Counted from the first letter of the stretch, positions 49,199-59,698 are shown. The stretch is 64,000 nt of DNA from Actinomycetales bacterium JB111 (GCA_900163555.1 FUHX01000052.1:1-64000); one strand, 5' to 3'. The notes: generated by a model from the letters alone, not told the origin. Translations and numbers: made by a program.

Positions 49199-50506
49199 TC
49201 AGGTGTCGAGGACGGCGGCGAGGTCGGCCGCGAACGCGGCCGCCTGGTCGGGGGTGAGCGTCGACGTCGTCACCCGGATCGCCGACGTCGGACGCTCGCC
49301 GATCGCGAAGTCCGCACCCGGGCGAACGGCCCAGCCGCGGTCGGCGAGAGCCGTCGTGATGCGGGTGGGGTCGCCGACGACGGGGATCCAGGCGTTGAGG
49401 CCGTCCGTGCGGTCGGGGGCCGGGAGTCCCTGCGCACGCAGCGCATCGGCGAGCAGGAGGTTGCGGCGGGCGTACTCGCTGCGGGCGCGGTCCAGGAGGC
49501 CCGGCGTCCGGTCGTCGGTGAGCAGGCGATGGGTGAGGTGCTGGAGGATGTGGCTCACCCAGGTGGTCGCCGGGCCGAGGCGCGCCCCGAGGCGCGCGGT
49601 GGTGTCCGGGTCGGAGAGGACGAGGGCCACGCGCAGGTCGGGGCCGAGGAACTTCGAGACCGACCGGACGAGCGCCCACCGGGCCGTGCTCGGCGGCGTG
49701 GCGCGCAGGTACGGCTCGACCGAGATCGCCGAGAAGTGGTCGTCCTCGACCACCAGCACGCCCGGGTGGTCGGCGAGCACCGTCCGCAGGGCGTCGGCGC
49801 GCTCAGGGGTCAGGCCGGCGCCGGTGGGATTGTGCGCGCGAGGGGTGAGGACGACAGCGCGGGCCCCGGCCCGCAGCGCGGCCGTGAGGCCCTCGACCGT
49901 CATCCCCTCGTCGTCGACCGGGACCGGGGCGGTCGCGTACCCGCCGAGCCGGAGGATGCCGATGCTGGAGAGGAAGCAGGGGTCCTCGACGGCCACCGTG
50001 TCCCCTCGGGTGAGCGACGCGGCAAGGATCCGCTCGACGGCGTCGACCGCGCCGTGGGTGAGGACCAGGCCGTGGTCGGCCGCGACGTCGGGCGAGAGGT
50101 GCGCGGCCGACCAGTCGCGCAGGCCCGCCAGGATCGGCTCGGCCCCGTAGAGCGATCCGGCGAACGGCTCGCGCATGGCGTCCCGCAGGTCCGGGAGAAG
50201 GTCCGGGTCCGGGTTGCCGCTGGCGAGGTTGACGAGGCCGCTCCGTGCGCCTCGGCCCTCGCCGTCCAGTGCGGGGAGGCCGAGGATCACGGTGCCGCCG
50301 CGCCGCCGGGTCTCCACGATGCCGGCGGCGGCGAGCTGCCCGTACGCGGCGGCCACCGTGTTCCGGTTGACGCCGAGCGAGTCCGCGAGCGAGCGGATCG
50401 GCGGCAGGGTGTCCCCGGGGTGGAGCCCGCCCGTGCGGAGGAGGTCGCGCACCGAGCCGACGAGCTCGCCGGCGCTCGCGCCGACGATCGGTCCGTGCTC
50501 CACCAC
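49199..50506 (-). CDS. MocR-type regulator (PtsJ-like)
   Basis: A 435-residue MocR-family protein. Residues about 10-75 are a GntR winged helix (SLADSLGVNRNTVAAAYGQL); the rest is an aminotransferase-fold domain with K285 (VRSVSKFLGP), NPTGAGLTPERA and EDDHFS. The short linker and layout are like PtsJ/PdxR regulators of vitamin B6 genes. GTG 50504-50506 has GAGGTGG at seven bases. It leads the yggS-serB operon and probably controls it through PLP. Confidence 0.9.
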   Translation of the reverse strand: MVEHGPIVGASAGELVGSVRDLLRTGGLHPGDTLPPIRSLADSLGVNRNTVAAAYGQLAAAGIVETRRRGGTVILGLPALDGEGRGARSGLVNLASGNPDPDLLPDLRDAMREPFAGSLYGAEPILAGLRDWSAAHLSPDVAADHGLVLTHGAVDAVERILAASLTRGDTVAVEDPCFLSSIGILRLGGYATAPVPVDDEGMTVEGLTAALRAGARAVVLTPRAHNPTGAGLTPERADALRTVLADHPGVLVVEDDHFSAISVEPYLRATPPSTARWALVRSVSKFLGPDLRVALVLSDPDTTARLGARLGPATTWVSHILQHLTHRLLTDDRTPGLLDRARSEYARRNLLLADALRAQGLPAPDRTDGLNAWIPVVGDPTRITTALADRGWAVRPGADFAIGERPTSAIRVTTSTLTPDQAAAFAADLAAVLDT

Positions 50507-50530
50507 GCCCGTGCCACCTCACCTTCGCTT

Positions 50531-50542
50531 TGTCCTAGGACA
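50531..50542. promoter_or_regulatory. Palindrome upstream of MocR-yggS-serB
   Basis: TGTCCTAGGACA is a perfect 12-bp palindrome 25 bp before the MocR start, in a locally A/T-richer stretch where the promoter should lie. Candidate operator for the regulator. Confidence 0.45.
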
Positions 50543-50685
50543 TAAGGCTACATCCAGGCGAGGGTGTCAGGATGACGTGTCTGGGGGATACCGAGGGGCG
50601 GGCACGACGGTGGTCGAGGGGTGCCGACCGGCGGTCGACCTGAGGCCGTGGCTGCACGTGTGGCTACAGCTGATCGGAGAACTGG

Positions 50686-50758
50686 TAGGCCCCGTGGGGC
50701 TCGAACCCACAACCCACGGATTAAAAGTCCGTTGCTCTACCGATTGAGCTAGAGGCCC
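50686..50758 (-). tRNA. tRNA-Lys (anticodon TTT)
   Basis: A 73-nt cloverleaf on the minus strand: acceptor GGGCCTC / GGGGCCT, D-arm TAGCTCAATCGGTAGAGC, anticodon stem ACGGA / TCCGT with loop CTTTTAA, T-arm GTGGG / CCCAC. CCA not encoded. Confidence 0.95.
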
Positions 50759-51076
50759 CTGAATCGGCGACCAGGGTACGTCGCGATCCCTCCGCCGCGT
50801 GCCGATATCCATGCCCGTCTTACGTCGTCGCGCACCGGCCGGGGCGGCCGAGCGCCGCCGGCCGGACGGTCGCGTCGCCGCGCCCGCCCGCCACACATGC
50901 CCGGCCCACCGGACCACTGCTCCCGACCACCGCCCCCGCCCGCCAGGAGTGCGCGCCCCGGGCGATCGGGTGGACAATGGGTCCGGGCCGCACCGGCGGA
51001 CCGGATCCTCGCGTTCACCGGCGGACCCGCACACCGCCCCGCGGACGCGGGGCGGGCAGTCGAATCGGAGGCCGAG
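50759..51076. other. 318-bp intergenic region before the mshD operon
   Basis: No gene is supported. It holds a long GC stem-loop near 50835-50865 and, at about 50971-50977, a GTGGACAATGG stretch that could be a -10 (GACAAT) for the downstream operon. The promoter of tRNA-Lys should lie at its left end. Confidence 0.5.
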
Positions 51077-51721
51077 ATGGCGGAGAGCAGGAAGCACCGA
51101 CGGCCGGCCATGCTGGATCCGGCCGTGGCGGAGGAGATCCTCGGGGACGAGGACCCCGCGACCCGGTCCGAGCTGGCCCACACGACCGCGCACGCGATTG
51201 TCGACGGCGGCCGCAAGGAGTCCGGCACGGACCCCGACCTTCTCGACCGCCTCGTGCGGCTCGTGGACGCCGAGGGCCTCGACACGATCGCCGAGCTGTG
51301 GTCGCGCAGCCCGGCCGACACCCTGCCCGGCGCGCTGTGGCGCCTGTACCTGCTGCGCGAGTGGGTGCGGCGCGACCCGGTGACGATCGCCTCCCGCTAC
51401 CGCGAGGGGCTCACTCGCGCCGAGGTCGAGGGCGTCGTCGCCGGCGTGGCCGACCCGAACGGCGCCGAGGAGGTCGCCCGCGTCGTCGACCAGGTGCTCT
51501 CCGGCGTCTACGCCGGTGACCTCGCGGTCGCCCTGGACCGGGCCGCCGCCTTCCTCCGCGTCCTCGCCACGGGCTCCGCCCTGCACGCCGACTACGCCGA
51601 CGACGAGGGCGACGGCGCCGACCTCGCCTTCGAGATCACGCGCCGTGCCGGCGGGCTGCTGTCCACGGCCGAGGACCTCGAGCACGCCGCCACCCTTCAC
51701 GGATCGGGACAGCTGGACTGA
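51077..51721 (+). CDS. Conserved hypothetical protein upstream of mshD
   Basis: A 214-residue soluble, mostly helical, acidic protein (LDRLVRLVDAEGLDTIAELW; LPGALWRLYLLREWVRRDP). Similar genes precede mshD or ppk genes in related actinobacteria, as far as I recall. ATG 51077 was chosen because GGAGG lies five bases upstream. Its TGA overlaps the mshD ATG. No catalytic motif seen. Confidence 0.75.
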   Translation: MAESRKHRRPAMLDPAVAEEILGDEDPATRSELAHTTAHAIVDGGRKESGTDPDLLDRLVRLVDAEGLDTIAELWSRSPADTLPGALWRLYLLREWVRRDPVTIASRYREGLTRAEVEGVVAGVADPNGAEEVARVVDQVLSGVYAGDLAVALDRAAAFLRVLATGSALHADYADDEGDGADLAFEITRRAGGLLSTAEDLEHAATLHGSGQLD

Positions 51722-52593
51722 TGACGCACACCCCGCAGGTCGCCGACCGCCTCACCGCCGACCAGGCCGCCGCCGCCCGCCGGCTCGCCGACGACGCCCG
51801 CGCGGCCGACGGCACCGCCGCCCTCGACGAGCAGACCCTCCTGCGCCTCGACCCGGGTTCGGCCCGCTCCGCCACGCACGTCCTCCTGCCCGACGACGAC
51901 GGCTCGGGCCTCGCCGGGTACGCCCAGCTCGCGGAGGGCTCGGCCGAGCTGGTCGTCGCGCCGTCGGCGCGACGGGACGGCCGGGGCCGGGCCCTGCTCG
52001 GGGCCGTCAAGGAGGCCGACCCGGCCGCCGCGGTCTGGGCGCACGGCGACCTGCCCGCGGCCCGGGCGCTCGCGGCGTCAGCCTCGCTGACCCGCACCCG
52101 GGAGCTGCTGCGGATGGGGACGGCCCTCGCGGCCGCCACGCGGCCCGAGCCCCCCGCCGGCGTCCGGATCGAGACCTTCGACCCCGCCGCGCACGCCGAG
52201 GCATGGGTCCGGCTCAACGCCGCCGCGTTCGCCTCGCACCCCGAGCAGGGGTCGATGACCCTCGCCGACCTCCGCGAGCGGGAGAACCAGACCTGGTTCG
52301 ACCCCTCGCTCCTGCTCCTCGCCTTCGACGACGGCGCGGACGCGCCGGTCGGCTTCATCTGGATGAAGCCGGGCGAGACGGCCTCGGAGGCCGAGCTCTA
52401 CGTCCTCGGGATCGACCCCTCCGCCCAGGGGAGGGGGCTCGGACGGCTGCTGACCGGCGTCGGGCTGGCGGAGGTCGCCGAGCGCGGACGCACCGAGATC
52501 GACCTGTACGTGGAGGGCGACAACGCGCCCGCCCTGGCCACCTACCGGCGGGCCGGCTTCGACGTCGTCGAGCGGCACGCGCAGTACTCCTGA
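51721..52593 (+). CDS. mshD: Mycothiol synthase
   Basis: A 290-residue protein of two tandem GNAT domains. The C-terminal, active half has NAAAFASHPEQGSMTLADL, WFDPSLLLLAF, and the acetyl-CoA loop LGIDPSAQGRGLGRLL; the N-terminal half is degenerate, as in known MshD. It acetylates Cys-GlcN-Ins, the last step of mycothiol synthesis. This is a firm actinobacterial marker. Coupled to the upstream hypothetical gene. Confidence 0.93.
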   Translation: MTHTPQVADRLTADQAAAARRLADDARAADGTAALDEQTLLRLDPGSARSATHVLLPDDDGSGLAGYAQLAEGSAELVVAPSARRDGRGRALLGAVKEADPAAAVWAHGDLPAARALAASASLTRTRELLRMGTALAAATRPEPPAGVRIETFDPAAHAEAWVRLNAAAFASHPEQGSMTLADLRERENQTWFDPSLLLLAFDDGADAPVGFIWMKPGETASEAELYVLGIDPSAQGRGLGRLLTGVGLAEVAERGRTEIDLYVEGDNAPALATYRRAGFDVVERHAQYS

Positions 52594-52667
52594 CGTCCCG
52601 TCCGCCGGCGGGCCGCATGCCGAGCCGTGTGCACCCGCCATTCACAGTTGGGTGATTGGATAACCGC

Positions 52668-54974
52668 ATGGCGACCACCTCCGCTCTGAGCGAGCAGAAC
52701 CCGGACGTGCACGAGGACCCCGCGGACGCCGAGGCGCGGGCGGCCCGGCAGGCCGCGGGGGCGACCACCGGCTCCGACGCCGGCCCCGGCCCCGACGCCC
52801 GGCCGCGGGTCTTCCACATCACCTCCGACGAGGCGGTGAGCGAGGACGAGCTCGAGGACGGCCTGCCCGCCGACCGCTTCGCCGACCGCGAGCTCAGCTG
52901 GCTCGCGTTCAACAAGCGCGTGCTCGAGCAGGCCGAGGACACCTCGGTGCCGATCCTCGAGCGGGCCTGGTTCCTCGGGATCTTCGCCTCGAACCTCGAC
53001 GAGTACTTCATGGTCCGCGTGGCCGGCCTCAAGCGGCGCATCGAGACCGGCATGGCCGTCACCGGCGCGTCCGGGATCAACCCCCGCCAGCTGCTCGAGC
53101 GCATCCTCGTCGGCGCCCGGGAGCTCATGGAGCGCCACGCGCAGGTGTTCAGCGAGGACGTCCAGCCGCGGCTGTCGGACGAGGGCATCGACATCCTGCA
53201 CTGGGACGACCTCGCGGACAGCGAGCGCGAGCGGCTGCGAAAGTTCTTCCGCAAGCAGATCTTCCCCGTCCTCACGCCCCTGGCGGTCGACCCGGCGCAC
53301 CCGTTCCCGTACATCTCGGGCCTGTCGCTCAACCTCGCGGTCCTCGTGCGCAACCCCTCGACCGGCACCGAGCACTTCGCCCGCGTGAAGGTGCCGCCGC
53401 TGCTGCCGCGGTTCATCGCCGTCGACGAGAACGGCAAGCCCTACCGGCCCGAGGAGGTCCCGGAGGACGCGGGCGGCCGCACCTCGTACGTGCCGCTCGA
53501 GGAGATCATCGCCCACCACCTCGACACCCTCTTCCCGGGCATGGAGATCGTCGAGCACCACACGTTCCGCGTCACGCGCAACGAGGACCTCGAGGTCGAG
53601 GAGGACGACGCCGAGAACCTGCTCAAGGCCCTGGAGAAGGAGCTCACCCGCCGCCGGTTCGGCGCGGCCGTGCGCCTCGAGGTCGACGAGCACATCTCCC
53701 CGCGCGTCCTCGACCTGCTCGCGCGCGAGCTCGGCGTGTCCGAGAACGAGATCTTCCCGCTGCCCGCGCCGCTGGACCTCACCGGCCTCAACGTCATCCA
53801 CGACCTCGACCGGCCCCACCTGAAGTACCCGAAGTACGTGGCGGTCACGGCCGCCGGGCTCGCGAAGGTCGAGTCCGCGACCCCGACCGACATCTTCGCG
53901 GCGATCCGCGAGCGGGACGTGCTCGTGCACCACCCGTACGACTCGTTCTCGACGTCGGTCCAGCAGTTCCTGCAGCAGGCGGCCGCTGACCCGCACGTGC
54001 TCGCCATCAAGCAGACCCTGTACCGCACGTCCGGCGACTCGCCGATCGTCGACGCCCTCATCTCCGCCGCGCACGCAGGCAAGCAGGTCCTCGCGATCGT
54101 CGAGATCAAGGCCCGGTTCGACGAGCAGGCGAACATCGAGTGGGCGCGCCAGCTCGAGCGCGCCGGCGTCCACGTCGTCTACGGCATCGTCGGGCTGAAG
54201 ACCCACTGCAAGCTGTCCATGGTGGTCCGCCAGGAGCCGGACGGCCTGCGCCGCTACTGCCACGTCGGCACCGGCAACTACCACCCGAAGACCGCCCGCG
54301 GGTACGAGGACTTCGGCCTGTTCACCTGCCACCGCGACGTCGGCCAGGACCTCACGCGGCTGTTCAACCACCTCTCCGGGTACGCGCCGAAGACGAAGTA
54401 CCACCGCCTCCTCGTGGCCCCCCGCGACATCCGCCCCGAGCTGCTCAAGCGCATCGACCGGGAGATCGTCAACCACGAGGCCGGCAGGCCCGCCTACATC
54501 AAGTTCAAGATGAACTCGATCGTGGACGAGCCGCTCATCGACGGCCTGTACCGGGCGGCCCGCGCGGGCGTGCCGGTCGACGTCGTCGTCCGCGGCATCT
54601 GCGCGATCAAGGTGGGACTGCCCGGGATCGGCGACAACCTGCGCGTCCGCTCGATCCTCGGCCGCTACCTCGAGCACTCCCGGGTCTTCGCGTTCGCGAA
54701 CGACGACGACCCGCAGTGCTACATCGGCTCCGCGGACCTCATGCACCGCAACCTCGACCGCCGCGTCGAGGCGCTCATCCAGGTCTCCGACCCGGAGCAG
54801 ATCGAGCGGCTCGTCGGCATCATCGACCTGTCGGTCGCCGACGACACGGCCTCCTGGCGGCTCGGCGCCGACGGCTGGCACCACGTGTCGACAGACGCGG
54901 ACGGCAAGCAGCTGCGCGACATCCAGGTGCACCTCATGCGCGAGGCCCGACGGCGGGTCGCCGGATCGCGATGA
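52668..54974 (+). CDS. ppk1: Polyphosphate kinase 1
   Basis: A 768-residue enzyme that makes polyphosphate from ATP. A disordered N-terminus (about 60 residues) precedes the PPK core: [34 protein letters not shown], and the autophosphorylated histidine H513 in [12 protein letters not shown], then [14 protein letters not shown] and the second PLD-like half ([14 protein letters not shown]). ATG 52668 lacks a good Shine-Dalgarno; an in-frame TTG at 52656 is the alternative. Coupled to the Nudix gene and next to pst genes, consistent with phosphate storage. Confidence 0.96.
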   Translation: MATTSALSEQNPDVHEDPADAEARAARQAAGATTGSDAGPGPDARPRVFHITSDEAVSEDELEDGLPADRFADRELSWLAFNKRVLEQAEDTSVPILERAWFLGIFASNLDEYFMVRVAGLKRRIETGMAVTGASGINPRQLLERILVGARELMERHAQVFSEDVQPRLSDEGIDILHWDDLADSERERLRKFFRKQIFPVLTPLAVDPAHPFPYISGLSLNLAVLVRNPSTGTEHFARVKVPPLLPRFIAVDENGKPYRPEEVPEDAGGRTSYVPLEEIIAHHLDTLFPGMEIVEHHTFRVTRNEDLEVEEDDAENLLKALEKELTRRRFGAAVRLEVDEHISPRVLDLLARELGVSENEIFPLPAPLDLTGLNVIHDLDRPHLKYPKYVAVTAAGLAKVESATPTDIFAAIRERDVLVHHPYDSFSTSVQQFLQQAAADPHVLAIKQTLYRTSGDSPIVDALISAAHAGKQVLAIVEIKARFDEQANIEWARQLERAGVHVVYGIVGLKTHCKLSMVVRQEPDGLRRYCHVGTGNYHPKTARGYEDFGLFTCHRDVGQDLTRLFNHLSGYAPKTKYHRLLVAPRDIRPELLKRIDREIVNHEAGRPAYIKFKMNSIVDEPLIDGLYRAARAGVPVDVVVRGICAIKVGLPGIGDNLRVRSILGRYLEHSRVFAFANDDDPQCYIGSADLMHRNLDRRVEALIQVSDPEQIERLVGIIDLSVADDTASWRLGADGWHHVSTDADGKQLRDIQVHLMREARRRVAGSR

Positions 54975-55939
54975 CCGGGAAGTCGGTCGAGCGGGCCGCC
55001 GGGCTCGTGGCCTGGCGGGAGGCGGGGCGCTCGCTGGAGGTCCTGCTCGTCCACTCGCCGCGCTACGGCGAGTGGGGGTTCCCCAAGGGCAAGGTCGACA
55101 AGGGGGAGACCCTCCAGGAGTGCGCCGTGCGGGAGGTGGCGGAGGAGACCGGGCGACGCCTCGTCGTCGGGCAGCCCCTGCAGACCGTCCGGTACAAGCT
55201 GCGCTCGGGCAAGCCGAAGGAGGTCCGCTACTGGGCCGCCCGCGAGCACACCCCCGACGGCGCCTGGTCGCGCGTGCGCACCGACCCCCCGCCGGCCCTG
55301 GCCTCCGAGATCGACCGCTCCGAGTGGTTCGACGTGAAGAAGGCGGCGCGCGTGCTCGCCTACCAGCAGGACCGCGACCTCCTCGGCCACGTCGTGGACC
55401 AGTGGAAGGACTCCCGGCTCGAGACCTGGACGGTGCTGCTCGTGCGGCACGCGCGTGCGAAGAAGCGCAGCGCCTGGAAGGGTGACGAGCAGACCCGACC
55501 GCTGACCGGGGCCGGGGCCGAGCTGGCGGCGCGGATGACCGCGCTGCTGTCCGCGTACGGCGTCGAGCGGCTCGTCAGCTCCCCCTGGGAGCGCTGCATG
55601 GCCACCGTCCGCCCCTACGCCGAGTCCGGTCAGATCGAGATCGTCGTCAAGGACGAGCTCACCGAGGCCGCCCACGCCGAGCGCCGACGGCCGGTGCGGT
55701 CGCTCGTCGACCGCGCCCTGCGCGACCCCGACCTGCCCACGGCGATCTGCACGCACCGGCCCGTGCTGCCCACCGTCGTCGGGACGCTGCTGGAGCGGGC
55801 GCCGAACCGGCTCCGCAAGCGGGTCCCGGACGAGGACCCGTTCCTGAGGACCGGCGAGATGCTCGTGGTCCACTGCGCCCGCCGCGCCAAGCACGGGCCG
55901 GCGGTCGTGGCCGTCGAGAAGGTCCGCACACCGCTGTGA
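54971..55939 (+). CDS. Nudix hydrolase fused to histidine phosphatase domain
   Basis: A 322-residue two-domain protein with the layout of mycobacterial MutT1. The Nudix box (about 40-62, [20 protein letters not shown]) is complete. From about 150, a phosphoglycerate mutase-like domain has RHAR at 159-162 and a second His in ICTHRPVL. MutT1 proteins clear 8-oxo-GTP, 8-oxo-dGTP or diadenosine polyphosphates. ATG overlaps the ppk1 stop. Closeness to ppk1 suggests a link to polyphosphate or nucleotide turnover. Confidence 0.92.
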   Translation: MTGKSVERAAGLVAWREAGRSLEVLLVHSPRYGEWGFPKGKVDKGETLQECAVREVAEETGRRLVVGQPLQTVRYKLRSGKPKEVRYWAAREHTPDGAWSRVRTDPPPALASEIDRSEWFDVKKAARVLAYQQDRDLLGHVVDQWKDSRLETWTVLLVRHARAKKRSAWKGDEQTRPLTGAGAELAARMTALLSAYGVERLVSSPWERCMATVRPYAESGQIEIVVKDELTEAAHAERRRPVRSLVDRALRDPDLPTAICTHRPVLPTVVGTLLERAPNRLRKRVPDEDPFLRTGEMLVVHCARRAKHGPAVVAVEKVRTPL

Positions 55940-55955
55940 GATACGCGATGGACCC

Positions 55956-55973
55956 GTTCACCGAGTGTTCACC
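55956..55973 (+). promoter_or_regulatory. PHO box upstream of pstS
   Basis: Two perfect GTTCACC units (55956-55962, 55967-55973) are 11 bp apart, the arrangement bound by PhoP in actinobacteria. They lie 89 bp before the pstS ATG. This predicts induction of pstSCAB on phosphate starvation. Confidence 0.8.
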
Positions 55974-56061
55974 AGGCCCGTGCGAGGCGTACACCCTCGC
56001 TCCTTAGCGTGACATCTCGGTCGGGGTACCCCCGGACCTGACTCCACACGTAGAGGATGGA

Positions 56062-57288
56062 ATGACCGTGAAGCTTGCTGGTTCCCGGCGTCTGGCTGGC
56101 ATTGCCGCCATCGGCGCTGTCGCCATGACCCTGGCCGCCTGCGGTGGCGGCGACGACGAGAGCACCTCGACCGAGGACAACGAGGGCTCGTCCGAGCCCG
56201 AGGAGTCCCCCTCCGAGGAGACCTCGTCCGAGACGGAGTCCGACGACGCCCCCACCGAGTCCGACTCCGACGCGCCTGCCGCCGGCGGTTCCGACCTCGG
56301 CATCGACTACTCGACCCTCTCGGGCGAGATCAACGGCTCTGGCGCGTCGTCGCAGGGCAACGCCATGCAGGCGTGGCGCGACAACTTCGCCACCCAGGCG
56401 ACCGACCTGACCGTCAACTACACGCAGACCGGCTCGGGCACCGGCCGCGAGCAGTTCGTCGGCGGCGAGGTGTCGTTCATCGGCACCGACTCGCTGTTCG
56501 AGGGCGACGAGCTCGCCGCCGCCGAGGAGCGTTGCGGTGGCGCGATCGCCGAGCTCCCGACCTACGTCTCCCCGATCGCCGTGGCCTTCAACCTGCCCGG
56601 CGTGGAGACGTTGAACCTCACGCCGGAGACGATCTCCTACATCTTCGACGGCACCATCACCACCTGGGACGACCCGGACATCGCGGACGCGAACCCGGAC
56701 GCCGAGCTCCCGGCGCTGCCGATCATCCCGGTCAACCGCTCGGACGACTCCGGCACGACCGAGAACTTCACCCAGTGGCTCGTGGACTCGGGCTCGGGCT
56801 GGGAGTACGAGGCGGCCGAGCCGTGGCCGATCTCGGGCACCCAGTCGGCGGAGGGCACCTCCGGTGTCGTCCAGCTCGTCGAGGGCACCGAGGGCGCCAT
56901 CACCTACGCGGACGCCTCGCAGATCAACGACCTCGGCACCGCCGCCGTCGGCCTCTCCGACGGTAGCTTCGTCGAGTACTCGGCCGAGGCCGCCGCCGCG
57001 ATCGTCGACGGTTCGCCGGCGCACGAGACCGCGACGGACACCATCCTGTCCGTGGACCTCCTGCGCGACGGCTCCATCGCCGACGCGTACCCGATCGTCC
57101 TCATCTCGTACCACGTCGCCTGCCTCACGTACGAGGACGAGGCCGAGGCCGCGAACGTCCAGGGCTTCCTCGCCTACATCGCGTCGGCCGAGGGCCAGGA
57201 GGCGGCCGCCAACTTCGGTGTCGCCCCCATCTCGGACGAGCTCCGCGAGACCGTGAACGGCGTCATCGAGCAGATCTCCGCCGGCTGA
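56062..57288 (+). CDS. pstS: Phosphate ABC transporter substrate-binding lipoprotein
   Basis: A 408-residue lipoprotein: signal with lipobox LAAC (Cys 27), a Ser/Glu/Asp linker of about 50 residues, then the PstS fold with GSGASSQGNAMQAW, QTGSGTGREQFVGG and RSDDSGTTENFTQWL that bind phosphate. ATG 56062 has AGAGG five bases upstream. First gene of pstSCAB behind a PHO box. Confidence 0.97.
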   Translation: MTVKLAGSRRLAGIAAIGAVAMTLAACGGGDDESTSTEDNEGSSEPEESPSEETSSETESDDAPTESDSDAPAAGGSDLGIDYSTLSGEINGSGASSQGNAMQAWRDNFATQATDLTVNYTQTGSGTGREQFVGGEVSFIGTDSLFEGDELAAAEERCGGAIAELPTYVSPIAVAFNLPGVETLNLTPETISYIFDGTITTWDDPDIADANPDAELPALPIIPVNRSDDSGTTENFTQWLVDSGSGWEYEAAEPWPISGTQSAEGTSGVVQLVEGTEGAITYADASQINDLGTAAVGLSDGSFVEYSAEAAAAIVDGSPAHETATDTILSVDLLRDGSIADAYPIVLISYHVACLTYEDEAEAANVQGFLAYIASAEGQEAAANFGVAPISDELRETVNGVIEQISAG

Positions 57289-57309
57289 TCTCGTTCGACC
57301 GTCACGGCT

Positions 57310-57341
57310 GACGGCCCGATCCTTCAGGGGATCGGGCCGTC
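57310..57341 (+). terminator. Hairpin between pstS and pstC
   Basis: GACGGCCCGATCC (57310-57322) and GGATCGGGCCGTC (57329-57341) make a perfect 13-bp stem with loop TTCAGG, 22 bp after the pstS stop. It probably limits read-through so that the binding protein exceeds the permease. Confidence 0.8.
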
Positions 57342-57431
57342 GGCCCGCGCGGTGGCCGGGTAGGTTGAGCCCGTCCAGTACCGGGCCGCCACGGCCCACC
57401 CCCTCTCCGCCACGGCGACTGGAGTCCATCC

Positions 57432-58562
57432 GTGTCTGCATCTGCCCCTCCCACCGAGGCCCCGCCCTCCGAGGCGCCTCGTTCCGCGAGCACCGGCCGA
57501 AAGAAGGTGCGCACCGGGGACAAGGTCTTCTCGGGCGTCTCGTTCGGAGCGGGCGCGGTCATCCTCGCCGTGCTCGGCGCGGTGGCGCTGTTCCTGCTCA
57601 TCAAGGCCTTCCCGGCGCTCACCGCCTCGAGCGAGGACGTCGCCGCGGCCGCCCCGTTCACGCTCGGGCACGGCTTCTGGGCCTTCGCGGGAATCACCAT
57701 CTTCGGCACGCTGCTCGCCGCCATCATCGCGCTGATCATCGCCGTCCCGTTCGCGATCTGCATCTCGCTGTTCATCTCGCACTACGCGCCGCGCAGGCTC
57801 GCCCAGGTCCTCGGTTACATCATCGACCTGCTCGCCGCCATCCCCTCGGTCGTCTTCGGCCTGTGGGGCATGCACGTGCTCGAGCCGCTCCTGCGCCCCG
57901 CGTTCACGTGGGTCTCCGAGACCTTCCAGCCGCTGCTGGCCTGGATCGCCGGCCACCCCGGCGACCGCCGCGCGGGCGAGAGCGCCGACCAGTGGTACGG
58001 CGGGCTGCCGGGCTTCAGCTACATGGCGGAGCACCACGACTGGTGGCCGCTCACGCCGAACCTGCTCGACTTCACGCCGCCGGCCCGCAACATCCTCATG
58101 GGCGGCCTCGTGCTCGCCATCATGATCCTGCCGATCATCACCTCGCTGTGCCGCGAGGTCTTCCTCCAGACGCCGCGCCTCCAGGAGGAGGCCTCGCTCG
58201 CGCTCGGCGCGACCCGCTGGGAGATGATCAAGCAGACGGTCCTGCCCTTCGGCCGCTCCGGCATGGTGTCCGCCGCGATGCTCGGACTGGGACGAGCGCT
58301 CGGTGAGACCATGGCCCTTCTCATGGTGCTCTCGCCGGGCCTCGCCGTGAACTTCTGGCTGATGTCACCCGGGCAGCACACGACGATCGCCTCGCAGATC
58401 GCGGCCAAGTTCCCGGAGGCCCACGCCACCGGCAACCCGGTCGCCGGCCAGGAGGTCCTTATCGCGATCGGTCTCATGCTCTTCATCGTGACCTTCGTCG
58501 TGAACTACATCTCCCGGGCCATCGTCGCCCGGTACGCCGAGTTCTCGGGAGCGAACGCATGA
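57432..58562 (+). CDS. pstC: Phosphate ABC transporter permease PstC
   Basis: A 376-residue permease with six helices. An extended extracytoplasmic insert (about 165-210, HPGDRRAGESADQWYGG) is typical of actinobacterial PstC. The coupling loop is EEASLALGATRWEMIKQTVLP. GTG start at 57432; ATGA overlap with pstA. Confidence 0.95.
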   Translation: MSASAPPTEAPPSEAPRSASTGRKKVRTGDKVFSGVSFGAGAVILAVLGAVALFLLIKAFPALTASSEDVAAAAPFTLGHGFWAFAGITIFGTLLAAIIALIIAVPFAICISLFISHYAPRRLAQVLGYIIDLLAAIPSVVFGLWGMHVLEPLLRPAFTWVSETFQPLLAWIAGHPGDRRAGESADQWYGGLPGFSYMAEHHDWWPLTPNLLDFTPPARNILMGGLVLAIMILPIITSLCREVFLQTPRLQEEASLALGATRWEMIKQTVLPFGRSGMVSAAMLGLGRALGETMALLMVLSPGLAVNFWLMSPGQHTTIASQIAAKFPEAHATGNPVAGQEVLIAIGLMLFIVTFVVNYISRAIVARYAEFSGANA

Positions 58563-59698
58563 GCACCGTCGAGACCACGTCCCCGTCGAAGAGCTCGCCC
58601 GAGCCGTCGCCGCTCGTCGGCCGCTCGCAGGCACACGGCCGCCGGCTGCCCAAGTGGGTGAACCCGGCGATGGCCGCGGTGGGCCTCGCCGTCGGCTTCT
58701 TCTTCGGGTCCCGGACCGCCACGTACTCCCCGTCGCTCGACAAGGGCGAGTACTCGCTGCCGATCCTCACCGTCGGCCTGTACGCGGTCGTCACCTACGT
58801 CGTCGTCATGGTCGTCGTGTCCTACCTCTACGAGGGGCGCCGCTACGGCGGCGACCGCGTGGCCACCACCGTCATCACCGGCGCATTCATCGTGGCGGTC
58901 CTGCCGCTGGTGTCGCTGCTGTGGACCTCGGTCGCCAACGGCCTCGGGGTGATGAACTGGACGTTCCTCACCGAGAACCACCAGGGCTTCTCGATCGAGG
59001 GCTCGGCCACGGGGCTCGGGCACGCGATCGCCGGAACGCTCATCGTCACGCTGCTCACCGCGGTCATCGCGGTGCCGCTCGGCATCTTCACCGCCATCTA
59101 CCTGGTGGAGTACGGCCGCGGCCCGTTCGCGCGGATCGTCACCTTCCTCGTCGACATCATGACGGGCATCCCGTCGATCGTCGCCGGCCTGTTCGCGGTC
59201 GCCATGGTCACCCTGCTCATGGGCCAGTTCGGCGTGAACAACGCGGCCGGATACCGCTCCGGGATGGTCGGTGCCGTCGCGCTCATCGTGCTCATGACCC
59301 CGATCGTCGTGCGCAACACCGAGGAGATGCTCCGCCTCGTCCCGAACGAGCTGCGCGAGGCCTCCTACGCTCTCGGCGTGCCGAAATGGTTGACCATCGT
59401 CAAGGTCGTGCTACGGACCGCGCTCGCCGGCATCATCTCGGGCGTCGTCATCTCGGTGGCCCGCGTCATCGGTGAGTCGGCCCCGCTGCTCATCACCGCG
59501 ATGTCCACCGACGTCTACAACCTCAACCCCTTCAAGGGGTACATGATGACGCTGCCCGTGTACGTCTACAACCAGTTCAAGGCGGGCAACCTCGACCAGG
59601 CCTGGGGCGCCGCGCTGGTCCTCATCGTCATCGTCCTGCTCTTCAACCTCATCGCCCGGTTCGTCGCCGCGAGGTTCGCGCCGAAGGGTGAGAAGTGA
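58559..59698 (+). CDS. pstA: Phosphate ABC transporter permease PstA
   Basis: A 379-residue permease with a longer N-terminal part (two extra helices at about 38-52 and 70-90) before the six-helix core. The loop REASYALGVPKWLTIVKVVL and AGLFAVAMVTLLMGQFG are the family's. Coupled to pstC and followed 93 bp later by pstB. Confidence 0.95.
   Translation: MSTVETTSPSKSSPEPSPLVGRSQAHGRRLPKWVNPAMAAVGLAVGFFFGSRTATYSPSLDKGEYSLPILTVGLYAVVTYVVVMVVVSYLYEGRRYGGDRVATTVITGAFIVAVLPLVSLLWTSVANGLGVMNWTFLTENHQGFSIEGSATGLGHAIAGTLIVTLLTAVIAVPLGIFTAIYLVEYGRGPFARIVTFLVDIMTGIPSIVAGLFAVAMVTLLMGQFGVNNAAGYRSGMVGAVALIVLMTPIVVRNTEEMLRLVPNELREASYALGVPKWLTIVKVVLRTALAGIISGVVISVARVIGESAPLLITAMSTDVYNLNPFKGYMMTLPVYVYNQFKAGNLDQAWGAALVLIVIVLLFNLIARFVAARFAPKGEK

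Noticed and set aside
52630-52667. PHO box before ppk1
   Set aside because: TTCACA and GGTGA occur, but there is no 11-bp direct repeat of GTTCACC units as seen before pstS.
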